Positions 27,775 to 36,325 of a stretch of 64,000 nucleotides of DNA are shown here, one piece after another. Numbering within the stretch: the first letter of the stretch is position 1; the number at the start of each line of letters is the position of its first letter. A program made the position numbers and the translations under genes. Below the pieces are notes generated by a model that was not told the origin of the DNA, ran no database searches, and saw nothing but the letters and a program-made list of their open reading frames with translations. Origin of the DNA: Paraburkholderia tropica (GTDB lineage Bacteria > Pseudomonadota > Gammaproteobacteria > Burkholderiales > Burkholderiaceae); contig NZ_FNZM01000007.1 of assembly GCF_900109265.1 (NCBI RefSeq), forward strand, positions 310,001 to 374,000. Reading direction: 5' to 3'.

Positions 27775-28556
27775 GCGCGCTCCTCGAACTGGATGGCATC
27801 GCCATCCGCTACGGCGGCAATACGGTGCTGTCCGGGCTCGCGCTGTCGGTCGGCCAGGGCGAAATCGTCGGCCTGCTCGGCCCGAACGGCTCCGGCAAGA
27901 GCACGGTGCTGAACGCGGTCACGGGCTTCGCGCCGCTCGCGGGCGGCGAAATCCGCTTCGACGGCCGCCGCATCGACCGGCTCACGCCACAGCGCATTGC
28001 GCAGCTCGGCATCCGCCGCACGTTTCAGTTGCCGTCGATGCCCGCGCGCATGTCGGTGCTCGAACTGACGATGGCCGCGTCGTCCGAGCGTCACGGGCTC
28101 GGCGCGGCGCTGCTGCGCGGGCGCACGATGCGCGCGCTCGAAGACGCGACCCGCGCACGCGCGCGCGCCTTGCTCGACGAACTGAAGCTGAGCGCCGTCG
28201 CGCAACTGCCCGCCGCGTCGATCTCGGGCGGCCAGAAGAAACTGCTCGGTATTGCCTGCGCGATGATGACCGAGCCGAAGCTGCTGCTGCTCGACGAACC
28301 GACGGCGGGCGTCCATCCGAACCTGCGCGGCGAACTGGTGGCGGAGCTGCGGCGCATCCACCGGCTCGGCGTGACGCTGATGGTGATCGAGCACGACATG
28401 CATTTCATCCGCGAACTGTGCGACCGCTGCGTCGTGCTCGATCGCGGCTCGGCCATCGCCAACTGCAAGCCCGCCGAGCTGGAGCGCAACCGGCGCGTGC
28501 TCGATGCGTACCTGGGCCGCGCGCACGCCGCCCGCCAGCCGCTGGAGGCGTCATGA
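27771..28556 (+). CDS. ABC transporter ATP-binding protein (LivG-like)
   Basis: A 261-residue ATPase: Walker A GPNGSGKST (37-45), IRRTFQLPSMPARMSVLELTM, signature SGGQKKLLGIACAM, Walker B LLLLDEPTAGVHP and the H-loop VIEHDMHFI. The LivG-specific insertion after the Q-loop is present. The start ATG overlaps the LivM stop (ATGA). A longer open frame upstream of this Met runs through the permease gene and is not a fusion. Confidence 0.92.
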   Translation: MSALLELDGIAIRYGGNTVLSGLALSVGQGEIVGLLGPNGSGKSTVLNAVTGFAPLAGGEIRFDGRRIDRLTPQRIAQLGIRRTFQLPSMPARMSVLELTMAASSERHGLGAALLRGRTMRALEDATRARARALLDELKLSAVAQLPAASISGGQKKLLGIACAMMTEPKLLLLDEPTAGVHPNLRGELVAELRRIHRLGVTLMVIEHDMHFIRELCDRCVVLDRGSAIANCKPAELERNRRVLDAYLGRAHAARQPLEAS

Positions 28557-29272
28557 TCGAAGTCGATGGACTCGTCGCGGGCTATACGCCGGGCGTCGAT
28601 ATTCTGCACGGCGTGTCGCTGAGCGTGGGCGCGGTCGAGATCGTCTCGATCCTCGGCCCGAACGGCTGCGGCAAGTCCACGCTGCTCAAGGCGATCGCGG
28701 GCTTCCTGCTGCCGCGCACCGGCACGGTCAAGCTGCAAGGCGTCGACCTCGCGCGCGAGCCGGTGCATCGCAAGGTGCGTCTGCACGGGGTCGGCTACGT
28801 GCCGCAAACCGACAACGTGTTCGGCGCGCTCACCGTGCGCGAGAACCTGATGCTCGGCGGCCAGGGGATGTCGTCGTTTCCTCGCGAGGCGCGCATCGAC
28901 GAACTGTGCGAGCAGTACCCGGTGCTGCGCCGCCGTTACCGCACGCCCGCCGCCGCGCTGTCGGGCGGCGAACGGCAGATCGTGTCGCTCGCGCGCGCGT
29001 TGATGCCGCGTCCCGCCATGCTGCTGCTCGACGAGCCCTCGGCGGGCCTGTCGCCGAAAATGGTCGACGAGGTGTTCGACGCGATCGTGCGGATGCGTGA
29101 CGCCGAGCACATCGGCGTGCTGATGGTCGAGCAGAACGCGATCGAGGCGCTGCGCATCTCCGATCGCGGCATCGTGCTGACGATGGGCCGCGTCGCCCTC
29201 GAAGGCCCGGCGCGCGCCCTGCTCGACAGCGACGAGATGCGGCGGCTCTATCTCGGCGGGAGAGCGGCGTGA
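28553..29272 (+). CDS. ABC transporter ATP-binding protein (LivF-like)
   Basis: A 239-residue ATPase: Walker A GPNGCGKST (35-43), YVPQTDNVFGALTVRENLMLGG, signature LSGGERQIVSLARAL, Walker B MLLLDEPSAGLSP and VEQNAIEALRISDRGIVL. Its ATG overlaps the LivG stop and its own stop overlaps the GTG of the MFS gene. It completes the Liv-type importer. Confidence 0.92.
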   Translation: MIEVDGLVAGYTPGVDILHGVSLSVGAVEIVSILGPNGCGKSTLLKAIAGFLLPRTGTVKLQGVDLAREPVHRKVRLHGVGYVPQTDNVFGALTVRENLMLGGQGMSSFPREARIDELCEQYPVLRRRYRTPAAALSGGERQIVSLARALMPRPAMLLLDEPSAGLSPKMVDEVFDAIVRMRDAEHIGVLMVEQNAIEALRISDRGIVLTMGRVALEGPARALLDSDEMRRLYLGGRAA

Positions 29273-30657
29273 ATCCGGCCTCGGCGAAAACGCCTGCCAC
29301 GCCCGCAACGCTCGCGCCGACCGGCGCGCGCCCGGCGACGATCATGGTGGCGCTCGCATGCGGCTTCGTGATGGCGATGCTCGACGTCACCATCGTCAAC
29401 GTCGCGCTCAAGGCGATGCAGACGAGTCTCGCGATTTCGCTGACGACGCTCGTCTGGATCGTCGACGCCTACGCGCTCAGCTTCGCCGCGCTGCTGCTGT
29501 TCGGCGGCGCGCTGGCCAACCGCTACGGCTCGAAGACCCTCTACCTGATTGGCCTGGCGCTGTTCGTCGCGGCCTCGGTGCTGTGCGCGAGCGCCACGAC
29601 GCCCGCCGCGCTGATCGCCGCGCGTCTGCTGCAAGGCGGCGGCGCGGCGCTCTTCATGCCGAGTTCCCTGAGCCTGCTGACCCAGGCGTTTCCACCCGGT
29701 CCGCTGCGCACGCGCATGATCGGCATCTGGGGCGCGCTGGTGTCCGCGGCGATGGCGCTCGGGCCGTGCGTCGGCGGCGTGCTCGTCGATGCGATCGGTT
29801 GGCGCAGTATCTTCTGGGTGAATCTGCCGGTCGGCATCGCGGGCCTGTGGCTCACGCAGCGCCATGTCGCGCGCTCGCCGCGCCATGCCGGACCGCTCAA
29901 CGGCGCGGGCCATCTGCTCGCCGCGCTCACGCTCGGCGCGCTGAGCCTCACGCTGATCCAGGGCCCGACGCTCGGCTGGACCTCGCCCGCCATCCTCGCC
30001 TGCGCGCTGACGACCGTCGCGGCCACGGCCGCCTTCGCGCTGCGCGAACGCTACGCGCGTCACCGCATTTTGTCGCGCGCGCTGCTCGGCGAACGGCGTT
30101 TCGTGGCGGGCAGCCTGCTCGGGCTCGCGATCAACTTCGGCATCCTCGCCGAGATCTTTCTGATCAGCCTCTATTTGCAGCAGGAACGCGGATCGAGCGC
30201 GCTCGTGACGGGCTTTCAGCTATTCCCGCTGATGGCGATGTTCGGCATCGGCAATCTCGCCTCCGCGCGCGTCAGCCGACGACTCGGTCCGCGCGGCACG
30301 CTGCTCGCCGGGCTCGGACTCGCGACGCTCGGCAGCGCCGCGCTCGTCGGCATCGACGCACTGCCTTACCCGGCCCTCGCGCTCATCATCGGTATCGCCA
30401 ACTTCGGCGCCGGCCAGGCCATCCCGGCGATGAACCTCGTCGTCATGCACGCGGCCCGCCCCGAGGACGCCAACCTCGCCGCCGCATCGCTCAATGCGAG
30501 CCGGCAGATCGGTTCGCTCGTCGGCGTCGCGATCGCATCGGTGATCCTGCATGCGTTCGTCGATCCTGGTCACGCCACCGCCGCCGGCTTCGCCGTCATC
30601 GCAGCAGCCTACGCGGGCGGCCTCGTCGTCGTGGCGAGAGCCATCGAGCGCGATTGA
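29269..30657 (+). CDS. MFS drug:proton antiporter-type transporter (DHA2/EmrB-QacA family)
   Basis: A 462-residue transporter with about 14 membrane segments: the DHA2 motif LDVTIVNVAL after the first helix, GGALANRYGSKTLYLIGL (motif A), and GPCVGGVLVDAIGWRSIFWVNLPVG (motif C, exporter signature). GTG start coupled to livF. Placing an exporter directly behind an importer suggests it exports a toxic analogue, a by-product, or excess product, but the sequence alone does not decide. Confidence 0.88.
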   Translation: MNPASAKTPATPATLAPTGARPATIMVALACGFVMAMLDVTIVNVALKAMQTSLAISLTTLVWIVDAYALSFAALLLFGGALANRYGSKTLYLIGLALFVAASVLCASATTPAALIAARLLQGGGAALFMPSSLSLLTQAFPPGPLRTRMIGIWGALVSAAMALGPCVGGVLVDAIGWRSIFWVNLPVGIAGLWLTQRHVARSPRHAGPLNGAGHLLAALTLGALSLTLIQGPTLGWTSPAILACALTTVAATAAFALRERYARHRILSRALLGERRFVAGSLLGLAINFGILAEIFLISLYLQQERGSSALVTGFQLFPLMAMFGIGNLASARVSRRLGPRGTLLAGLGLATLGSAALVGIDALPYPALALIIGIANFGAGQAIPAMNLVVMHAARPEDANLAAASLNASRQIGSLVGVAIASVILHAFVDPGHATAAGFAVIAAAYAGGLVVVARAIERD

Positions 30658-30770
30658 AATCACGTCGCCGGCACCGGCCGGCCCGCTTACCGTTCTTCTC
30701 CTGGCAGCGAGGGCATCATGATCACAGCGACTGGCCGAAAAGGCCTCATTCTGGCGGGCGGCTCCGACAC

Positions 30771-31031
30771 CTAGCGCTTTGCCGAGCGCCGCTCGCGATT
30801 CGGCCTTCGCGTATCCGCCAGAAGCCAAAGACGCAACGGCTCCGACCATGAGTCGACAACGCTGCTGCTGTCTCGTTTCGGATACTTCGGCTCACCGATT
30901 GATGGAGGCTCACGCAGCCATCGCCGTATGGTGTTGCGTGACAGGCCGGTACGCCGGGAGATGTCCCTCAGCGGGACGCCATCGCGGCAATGCATCCGCC
31001 GAACCTTTGCCAACATGCTCACCGTAATCAC
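30771..31031 (-). mobile_element. truncated IS21-family transposase (IstA N-terminus)
   Basis: About 86 codons match the start of IstA: MLAKVRRMHCRDGVPLRDISRRTGLSRNTIRRWLREP (HTH) and EPKYPKR. The catalytic DDE part and istB are missing, so this is a dead fragment. The sequence TGTGGGTCAGTTTTACACGC just upstream (31071-31090) resembles an IS21 end. Confidence 0.75.
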
Positions 31032-31040
31032 GTCGGTTCT

Positions 31041-31062
31041 CCTGCCTGGGCGTCCAGGCAGG
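31041..31062. repeat. perfect 9-base inverted repeat between IS fragments
   Basis: CCTGCCTGG (31041-31049) and CCAGGCAGG (31054-31062) flank the 4-base loop GCGT. It lies between the istA start and the putative IS21 end and may be part of the element. Confidence 0.6.
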
Positions 31063-31108
31063 TATGAACATGTGGGTCAGTTTTACACGCACCTCAACAG
31101 CGTGGCAT

Positions 31109-31300
31109 CACGCTTCGACGGAGAGTTTCTCTAAGACGCTTAAAGTCGAAAGAATCTATCAGCTTCACTACGAAACAAGTGCCCAAGATCGCTTGGGCAT
31201 CGTCGATTGGACCGAAGCCTGTTGCAATCGGCAACGCCTGCACACATCAATCGACTTCCATACGCCTGTCGACTGCGAGGCCGGATTGATCGCCGCATGA
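31109..31300 (+). mobile_element. C-terminal fragment of an IS3-family transposase (OrfB)
   Basis: About 60 codons encode TESFSKTLKVERIYQLHYET, DWTEACCNRQRLHTSI and TPVDCEAGLIAA, the end of the IS3 OrfB integrase domain including the last DDE glutamate region (ESF). Everything before it is gone. It abuts the IS21 fragment, indicating nested or successive insertions and deletions. Confidence 0.75.
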
Positions 31301-31335
31301 CTTGCTGTACGTGGAAACAAGACAGGGACACTCGA

Positions 31336-31719
31336 TCAATGTCCGGCTTCGCGTATATGCAACATGTTAGTCAGCTTCACGACGCCCGGAACGGATTGGG
31401 CGACCTCGCCAGCCAGCTGGATCTGCGTTTCGTCCGGCAGCGAGCCCACCAACGAGACGTTGCCGCTCTTGGACAGCACATTAATCTGAGCCGTCTGCAA
31501 ACCCTTCGTATGAGTGAGTGCTTCGCGAACCGCTCTCGCCAGCTTTCGGTCGGCTTGACGTTGAGCCTTGCGTTGGGCTTTCGTGAGGGACGCCGGTTGT
31601 GACGCCGGTTGTGACGCAGCTTGCGGCGCTTGCGCACTGTTATCTTGAGCTTGCGCGTGGCTGCTCCAGGCAAAAACCGCAACCAGGCTTGCCGCACTGA
31701 CTAAACCTCTGAGTTTCAT
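31336..31719 (-). CDS. exported BON-domain protein
   Basis: A 127-residue periplasmic protein: signal peptide (about 1-24, ending AQA), a repetitive Ala/Ser/Gln/Pro linker, a Lys/Arg-rich stretch and one BON domain (about 62-127: LARAVREALTHTKGLQTAQINVLSKSGNVSLVGSLPDETQIQLAGEVAQSVPGVVKLTNML). BON domains of OsmY type act at membranes under stress. AGGA lies about 9 bases before the Met of MKLRGL. It stands alone between IS fragments and a broken regulator. Confidence 0.85.
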   Translation of the reverse strand: MKLRGLVSAASLVAVFAWSSHAQAQDNSAQAPQAASQPASQPASLTKAQRKAQRQADRKLARAVREALTHTKGLQTAQINVLSKSGNVSLVGSLPDETQIQLAGEVAQSVPGVVKLTNMLHIREAGH

Positions 31720-31814
31720 CTTATGGTTCCTGCTCTTCTGAAATGACGTCGATGGTTTGCTGGCGCTACGCAAATTCGTGACGCGTCAATCGAACTACCG
31801 AATTCGATTTCCCT

Positions 31815-32347
31815 TTGAAAATCCCGCGATCAGCCAGAGAGATCATCTACGTGAGCGCCGACCGGATAAATGCGTGGCGCAGTAATTCACCTTTACGAAA
31901 TCGCTGGCTATCCGTGCGGGCCACTTCGGCAATCGAACGATTCGGATCGTTCGCTTCGGCAGCAACCGCTTGCAGAAACTCTTTCGCGACCGCGCAGGCG
32001 GGTTCCCCCATTGCTTGCGTACAGATTCCCGTCAAGGCTTTAGAGGCGATACTCGAACGTGATTCACACCTGAACAGCGGCTTGTTGTGCAGACTATGCC
32101 ATGAGCTGCGCTCGTCGCAGAGTCGCCGTTATCGTCTCCAGGCAGCATCCCGGCGCGCGGCGCGCGGGCGTCCTGTCGTGGGTCGAGCACGTGAGCGCGC
32201 AACCCGGTGGTGGCAAGGTTGACGATCGAAACGGTGAGCCGTGCGCTCAATGCGCTCGAAGCGGAAGGCGCGATTCCGCGCAGGGGCCCGCGCGCCATCG
32301 AACTCCTTGACGGCGGCACGCTGCGCGAGGCGGCGGGGCTGGTTTAG
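31815..32347 (+). pseudogene. broken CRP/FNR-type regulator
   Basis: Two out-of-frame pieces recall the FNR family. In the first frame, about 32005-32135, ACVQIPVKALEAILERDSHLNSGLLCRLCHELRSSQS resembles the end of the cyclic-nucleotide-like domain and the long dimer helix. In another frame, 32216-32347, LTIETVSRALNALEAEGAI...AIELLDGGTLREAAGLV is the second half of the FNR helix-turn-helix. A stop (32192-32194) precedes the second piece in its frame. The sequence before about 32000 is not recognisable. Confidence 0.55.
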
Positions 32348-32390
32348 CTAGGCGGAGGGCGATCAATCGCACACCGAATGGCCATGCCTC

Positions 32391-32430
32391 TTGCGCCCTC
32401 TTGCGCCCTCTTGCGCCCTCTTGCGCCCTC
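32391..32430. repeat. 10-base tandem repeat, four copies
   Basis: TTGCGCCCTC occurs four times head to tail, with partial units on both sides. It lies about 100 bases before the exporter operon and could vary in copy number by slippage. Confidence 0.85.
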
Positions 32431-32533
32431 TCGCGTCATAGCCGGCCATTCGCGCGCCGTGAAATCGGCGGCCAGCGTATATTCATGGCGCGAATGTCAT
32501 GGGGCACATTCAACACGCTACGCAGGGTAGTTG

Positions 32534-33514
32534 ATGAACAAGAAGCTTGTCTGGACGCTCGCAGCAGTCGCGAGTGTTGCGGCGATCGGTGCCGCCGTCG
32601 TCTGGCAGCGCAACCAGGGGCGTGGTCTACCTGATAACGTTGCGCAAGCGAACGGTCGGCTCGAACTCGCGCGCGTCGATGTGGCGGTGAAATACGGCGG
32701 CCGTATCGTCGACCTTCCGGTGCACGAGGGCGACGTGCTCGCAGCGGGCGCCGTTGTTGCCCGTCAGGACAACGTCGAGCTGCGCGCCCAGCTCGACGCG
32801 GCGAAGGCCATCCGCGAACGCGCGGCGGACGCCGCGACCCGCGCCGCCGCCCAGCTCGACGCAAGCGGCGCTCAGGTGCGCCTCGCGCAGCTCGAATCTT
32901 CGCAGGCCACCAAACTGTTCGACGATGCGCAGATTTCGCCAGTCGAGCGCGATCGCCGCCGTCTCGCGCTGGAAGGCGCGCAGGCGGGCGAAAGCGCCGC
33001 GCGCGCGGCACGCGCCGAAGCGCAGTCCGCCATAGCGGAGGCCGATGCCCAGGTCGCGCGGATGCAAGCCGTGCTCAACGACACGATCGTGCGCGCGCCG
33101 CTCGCGGGGCGCGTCGAATATCGCGTCGTCGAGGTGGGCACGGTGCTCCCAGCAGGCGGCCGCGTGGTGTCGATGCTCAATCCCGACGACATTTACTTCA
33201 CGATTTTTCTGCCCGGCCCGCAGGCGGGCAAGCTAGCCATCGGCGCGGACGCCCGCATCGTGCTCGATGCGTTCCCTCGCGAGCCCATCGCCGCGCGCAT
33301 CAGCTATGTGTCGGACGACGCGCAGTTCACGCCCAAGTATGTCGAAACCGATAGTGAGCGAGCGAAGCTCATGTACCGCGTGAAGCTCCAGTTGCCGCTC
33401 GACGTCGCGCGCAAGCTGGCCTCGCGCCTGAAAGGCGGCATGACCGGCGAAGGCTATGTGCGCGTCGATCCGTCGCGCCCGTGGCCCCAGGCACTCGCCG
33501 TACGCGGGAGCTAG
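32534..33514 (+). CDS. HlyD-family periplasmic adaptor of an ABC exporter (YhiI-like)
   Basis: A 326-residue membrane fusion protein. One N-terminal membrane anchor (about 4-24) is followed by the lipoyl half ARVDVAVKYGGRIVDLPVHEGDVLAAGAVVARQD, a long Ala/Arg/Glu-rich coiled coil (about 75-180), the second lipoyl half NDTIVRAPLAGRVEYRVVEVGTVLPAGG and beta-barrel segments. It bridges the inner-membrane ABC exporter encoded by the next two genes to the outer-membrane factor encoded fourth. AGGG lies before the ATG at 32534; the TTG just upstream is less likely. Confidence 0.88.
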   Translation: MNKKLVWTLAAVASVAAIGAAVVWQRNQGRGLPDNVAQANGRLELARVDVAVKYGGRIVDLPVHEGDVLAAGAVVARQDNVELRAQLDAAKAIRERAADAATRAAAQLDASGAQVRLAQLESSQATKLFDDAQISPVERDRRRLALEGAQAGESAARAARAEAQSAIAEADAQVARMQAVLNDTIVRAPLAGRVEYRVVEVGTVLPAGGRVVSMLNPDDIYFTIFLPGPQAGKLAIGADARIVLDAFPREPIAARISYVSDDAQFTPKYVETDSERAKLMYRVKLQLPLDVARKLASRLKGGMTGEGYVRVDPSRPWPQALAVRGS

Positions 33515-33517
33515 GCG

Positions 33518-36322
33518 ATGGCGCTTGAGGGCGAAGTCACGGCGCTTCGTAAGGATGGCGAAGCGATCTGCATCGCCGGCGTATCGCACCAATACGGTGC
33601 GATACGCGCGCTTGACGGTGTCTCGCTGGTCCTGCCCGCGCGTACGACGATCGGCCTGATCGGCCCGGACGGCGTGGGCAAATCGACGCTGCTCGGTCTC
33701 ATCGCTGGGGTCAAGCGCGTGCAGCACGGCGAAGTGAGCGCGCTCGGCACGGACCTGCGCGTACGAGATGCGCGGGAGCGCGTGCTGCCGCGCATTGCGT
33801 TCATGCCGCAGGGGCTCGGGCGCAATCTCTATCCAACGTTGTCGGTCTACGAAAACGTCGACTTCTTCGCGCGGCTGTTCGGACTCGCGGACGCCGAGCG
33901 CGCCCGTCGCATCGCCCGGCTGCTCGACGCGACGGGCCTTGCGCCCTTCCCCGACCGGCCCGCGGGCAAGCTGTCCGGCGGCATGAAGCAGAAGCTGGGC
34001 CTGTGCTGCGCGCTCGTGCACAACCCCGACCTGCTGATCCTCGACGAACCGACCACGGGCGTTGACCCGCTGTCGCGCCGGCAGTTCTGGACCCTCGTCG
34101 ACGACCTGCGGCATGAGCACGCAGGCATGAGTGTGATCGTGGCGACTGCGTATATGGAAGAGGCCCAGCGCTTCGAGCATCTGGTCGCCATGGACGACGG
34201 CCGCGTGCTGGTGAGCGACAGCACCGAAGCGGTGCTGCGCCGCGCGGGGACGCCGAACCTGGAAGCCGCCTATGTCGCGCTCCTGCCAGAACAAAAGCGC
34301 GGGGATGCGGGCAAGCTGGTCATCGCGCCACGCGAGCAGATTGCGGGGCCGCCCGCAATCGAGGCCGTCGGGCTGACGCGGCGCTTCGGCTCGTTCGTCG
34401 CCGTCGATCACGTGAGCTTTCGCATCGAGCGAGCCGAAATCTTCGGCTTTCTCGGCTCGAATGGCTGCGGCAAGACGACCACGATGAAAATGCTGACTGG
34501 TCTGTTGGACGCCACCGAAGGCACGGCCACATTGCTCGGCAAGCCCGTGAAGGCCGCCGACATGAGCACGCGTATGAAAGTGGGCTACATGTCGCAGTCG
34601 TTCTCGCTGTACGAGGAATTGAGCGTGCGCCAGAACCTCGAACTGCACGCCAAGCTCTACCGCATGGAGGGCGAGCGCGCGAGGAGCGCGGTCACACGCT
34701 CGCTTAATGACTTCGAACTCGCGCCGTATGCCGACGACCGGCCAGCCAGCCTTTCGCTCGGCATCCGCCAGCGGCTGCAACTGGCCGCCGCCTGCCTGCA
34801 CGGGCCGGAAGTGCTGATTCTCGACGAGCCCACTTCAGGCGTCGATCCCGGCGCGCGCGACATGTTCTGGCGGCATCTGGCCAGGTTGTCGCGCGAAGCG
34901 CACGTGACCATTTTCATCTCCACACACTTCATGAACGAAGCCGCACGCTGCGACCGCATCTCGTTCATGCATCGCGGGCGCGTGCTCGCAGTCGGCACGC
35001 CCGAGGCGCTGCGCGAAGCGCGCCACGCGGCGACGCTGGAAGACGCGTTCGTCGCCTGGCTCGAAGACGCGCATCGCGATGCGGCGCAATCCACCGGCAC
35101 GGCGAAGGGCGCCGCTTCGGCAGCCCCGATCGCCGATGCAGGGAAGGCGGCAAAAGCGCCCCGCCGCGCGTCCAGGATGGCGGGCGCGCTTGCCGCCGTG
35201 CCGCAGCTCGCGCGCATCTGGGCATTCGCGCGCCGCGAAACGCTCGAACTCGCGCGCGACCGGCTGCGGCTCGCGTTCGCGCTGCTCGGCCCGATCGTGC
35301 TGCTGCTCGCCGCCGCATGGAGCGTCTCGTTCGACGTGGACAACGTGCGCTTCTCCACGCTAGACCGCGACCGCACCGTGGCGAGCCGCGAACTGATCGA
35401 GCGGTTCGCGGGCTCGCACTATTTCGTGCCATCCGGCGAGGCGCGCAGCGCCGCCGCCGCCGGGCGACTCTTACAGACCGCCGACGCGCAACTGGTGGTG
35501 GAAATTCCACCTGACTTCGGCCGCGACCTGCTGGCCGGCCGCCGCCCGGAACTCGCCTTCTACGTGGACGGATCGAGCCCGTTTCCGGGCGCGACGATCG
35601 ACACCTACGTGAACGCCGTGCTGCTGCAGTACGTGAGCACGCAGATGGCGCGCGCGCCCGTCGCGCAGCCCACGCTGCCGATGAGCGTGGAAACCCGTTT
35701 CGTCTACAACGAAACGTTCCGCAGCATCTACGCCATCACGCCGGGCATCATCATGCTCGCGCTGATCCTGATTCCCACCATGCTGACCGCGCTCGGCGTC
35801 GTGCGGGAAAAGGAAATGGGCTCGATCACGAACCTCTACGCTTCCCCAGCGAGTGTGGGCGAGTACCTGCTCGGCAAGCAACTACCGTATGCGGCGCTTG
35901 CGATGCTGAGCTATCTGATGCTCGTCATGCTGACAGTGACAGTGCTGCGTGTGCCGCTCAAGGGCTCGTTCGTTGCATTGTCCATCGGCGCGCTGCTGTT
36001 CGTTCTGGCGGCCACGGGGCTCGGCCTGCTCGTTTCGACGTTCGTTCGCTCGCAGGTCGCTGCGATCTTCGGCACAGCGATTCTCTGCCTCATTCCGTCC
36101 GTGAACTTCTCGGGGCTGCTCTACCCGGTTTCCACCCTCACCGGCACAAGCTACTGGGCTGGCATCGGTTTTCCCTCTTCGTGGTTCCAGCTCGTGAGCC
36201 TCGGCAGCTTCACGAAAGGGCTTGGCATGGAGAGCTTCGGCACAATGTATGTCGCGCTGCTCGGCTTTGCGCTCGCCTATCTGTTCGGCGCGTGGTGCCT
36301 GCTGCCGAAGCAGGAGGCATAG
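33518..36322 (+). CDS. rbbA: RbbA-type fusion: two ABC ATPase domains and ABC-2 permease
   Basis: A 934-residue protein with the layout of E. coli RbbA (YhiH): ATPase 1 (Walker A GPDGVGKST 49-57, signature LSGGMKQKLGL, LLILDEPTTGVDP), ATPase 2 (GSNGCGKTTT near 312-321, LSLGIRQRLQL in place of LSGGQ, LILDEPTSGVDP), then an ABC-2 permease from about 575 with a large periplasmic loop and six membrane helices. In E. coli the N-terminal part binds ribosomes, while the genomic context is that of an exporter. The degenerate signature of ATPase 2 (SLG) may reduce its activity. It begins 3 bases after the adaptor stop. Confidence 0.9.
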   Translation: MALEGEVTALRKDGEAICIAGVSHQYGAIRALDGVSLVLPARTTIGLIGPDGVGKSTLLGLIAGVKRVQHGEVSALGTDLRVRDARERVLPRIAFMPQGLGRNLYPTLSVYENVDFFARLFGLADAERARRIARLLDATGLAPFPDRPAGKLSGGMKQKLGLCCALVHNPDLLILDEPTTGVDPLSRRQFWTLVDDLRHEHAGMSVIVATAYMEEAQRFEHLVAMDDGRVLVSDSTEAVLRRAGTPNLEAAYVALLPEQKRGDAGKLVIAPREQIAGPPAIEAVGLTRRFGSFVAVDHVSFRIERAEIFGFLGSNGCGKTTTMKMLTGLLDATEGTATLLGKPVKAADMSTRMKVGYMSQSFSLYEELSVRQNLELHAKLYRMEGERARSAVTRSLNDFELAPYADDRPASLSLGIRQRLQLAAACLHGPEVLILDEPTSGVDPGARDMFWRHLARLSREAHVTIFISTHFMNEAARCDRISFMHRGRVLAVGTPEALREARHAATLEDAFVAWLEDAHRDAAQSTGTAKGAASAAPIADAGKAAKAPRRASRMAGALAAVPQLARIWAFARRETLELARDRLRLAFALLGPIVLLLAAAWSVSFDVDNVRFSTLDRDRTVASRELIERFAGSHYFVPSGEARSAAAAGRLLQTADAQLVVEIPPDFGRDLLAGRRPELAFYVDGSSPFPGATIDTYVNAVLLQYVSTQMARAPVAQPTLPMSVETRFVYNETFRSIYAITPGIIMLALILIPTMLTALGVVREKEMGSITNLYASPASVGEYLLGKQLPYAALAMLSYLMLVMLTVTVLRVPLKGSFVALSIGALLFVLAATGLGLLVSTFVRSQVAAIFGTAILCLIPSVNFSGLLYPVSTLTGTSYWAGIGFPSSWFQLVSLGSFTKGLGMESFGTMYVALLGFALAYLFGAWCLLPKQEA

Positions 36323-36325
36323 GCA

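Noticed and set aside
26922..28556. A 544-codon frame ending in the LivG-like ATPase
   Set aside because: Its first 283 codons run out of frame through the LivM-like permease; the ATPase start is the ATG at 27771 overlapping the permease stop.
31815..32222. The plus-strand ORF as a functional gene
   Set aside because: Only its latter part resembles an FNR regulator and the HTH is in another frame; kept as a pseudogene instead.
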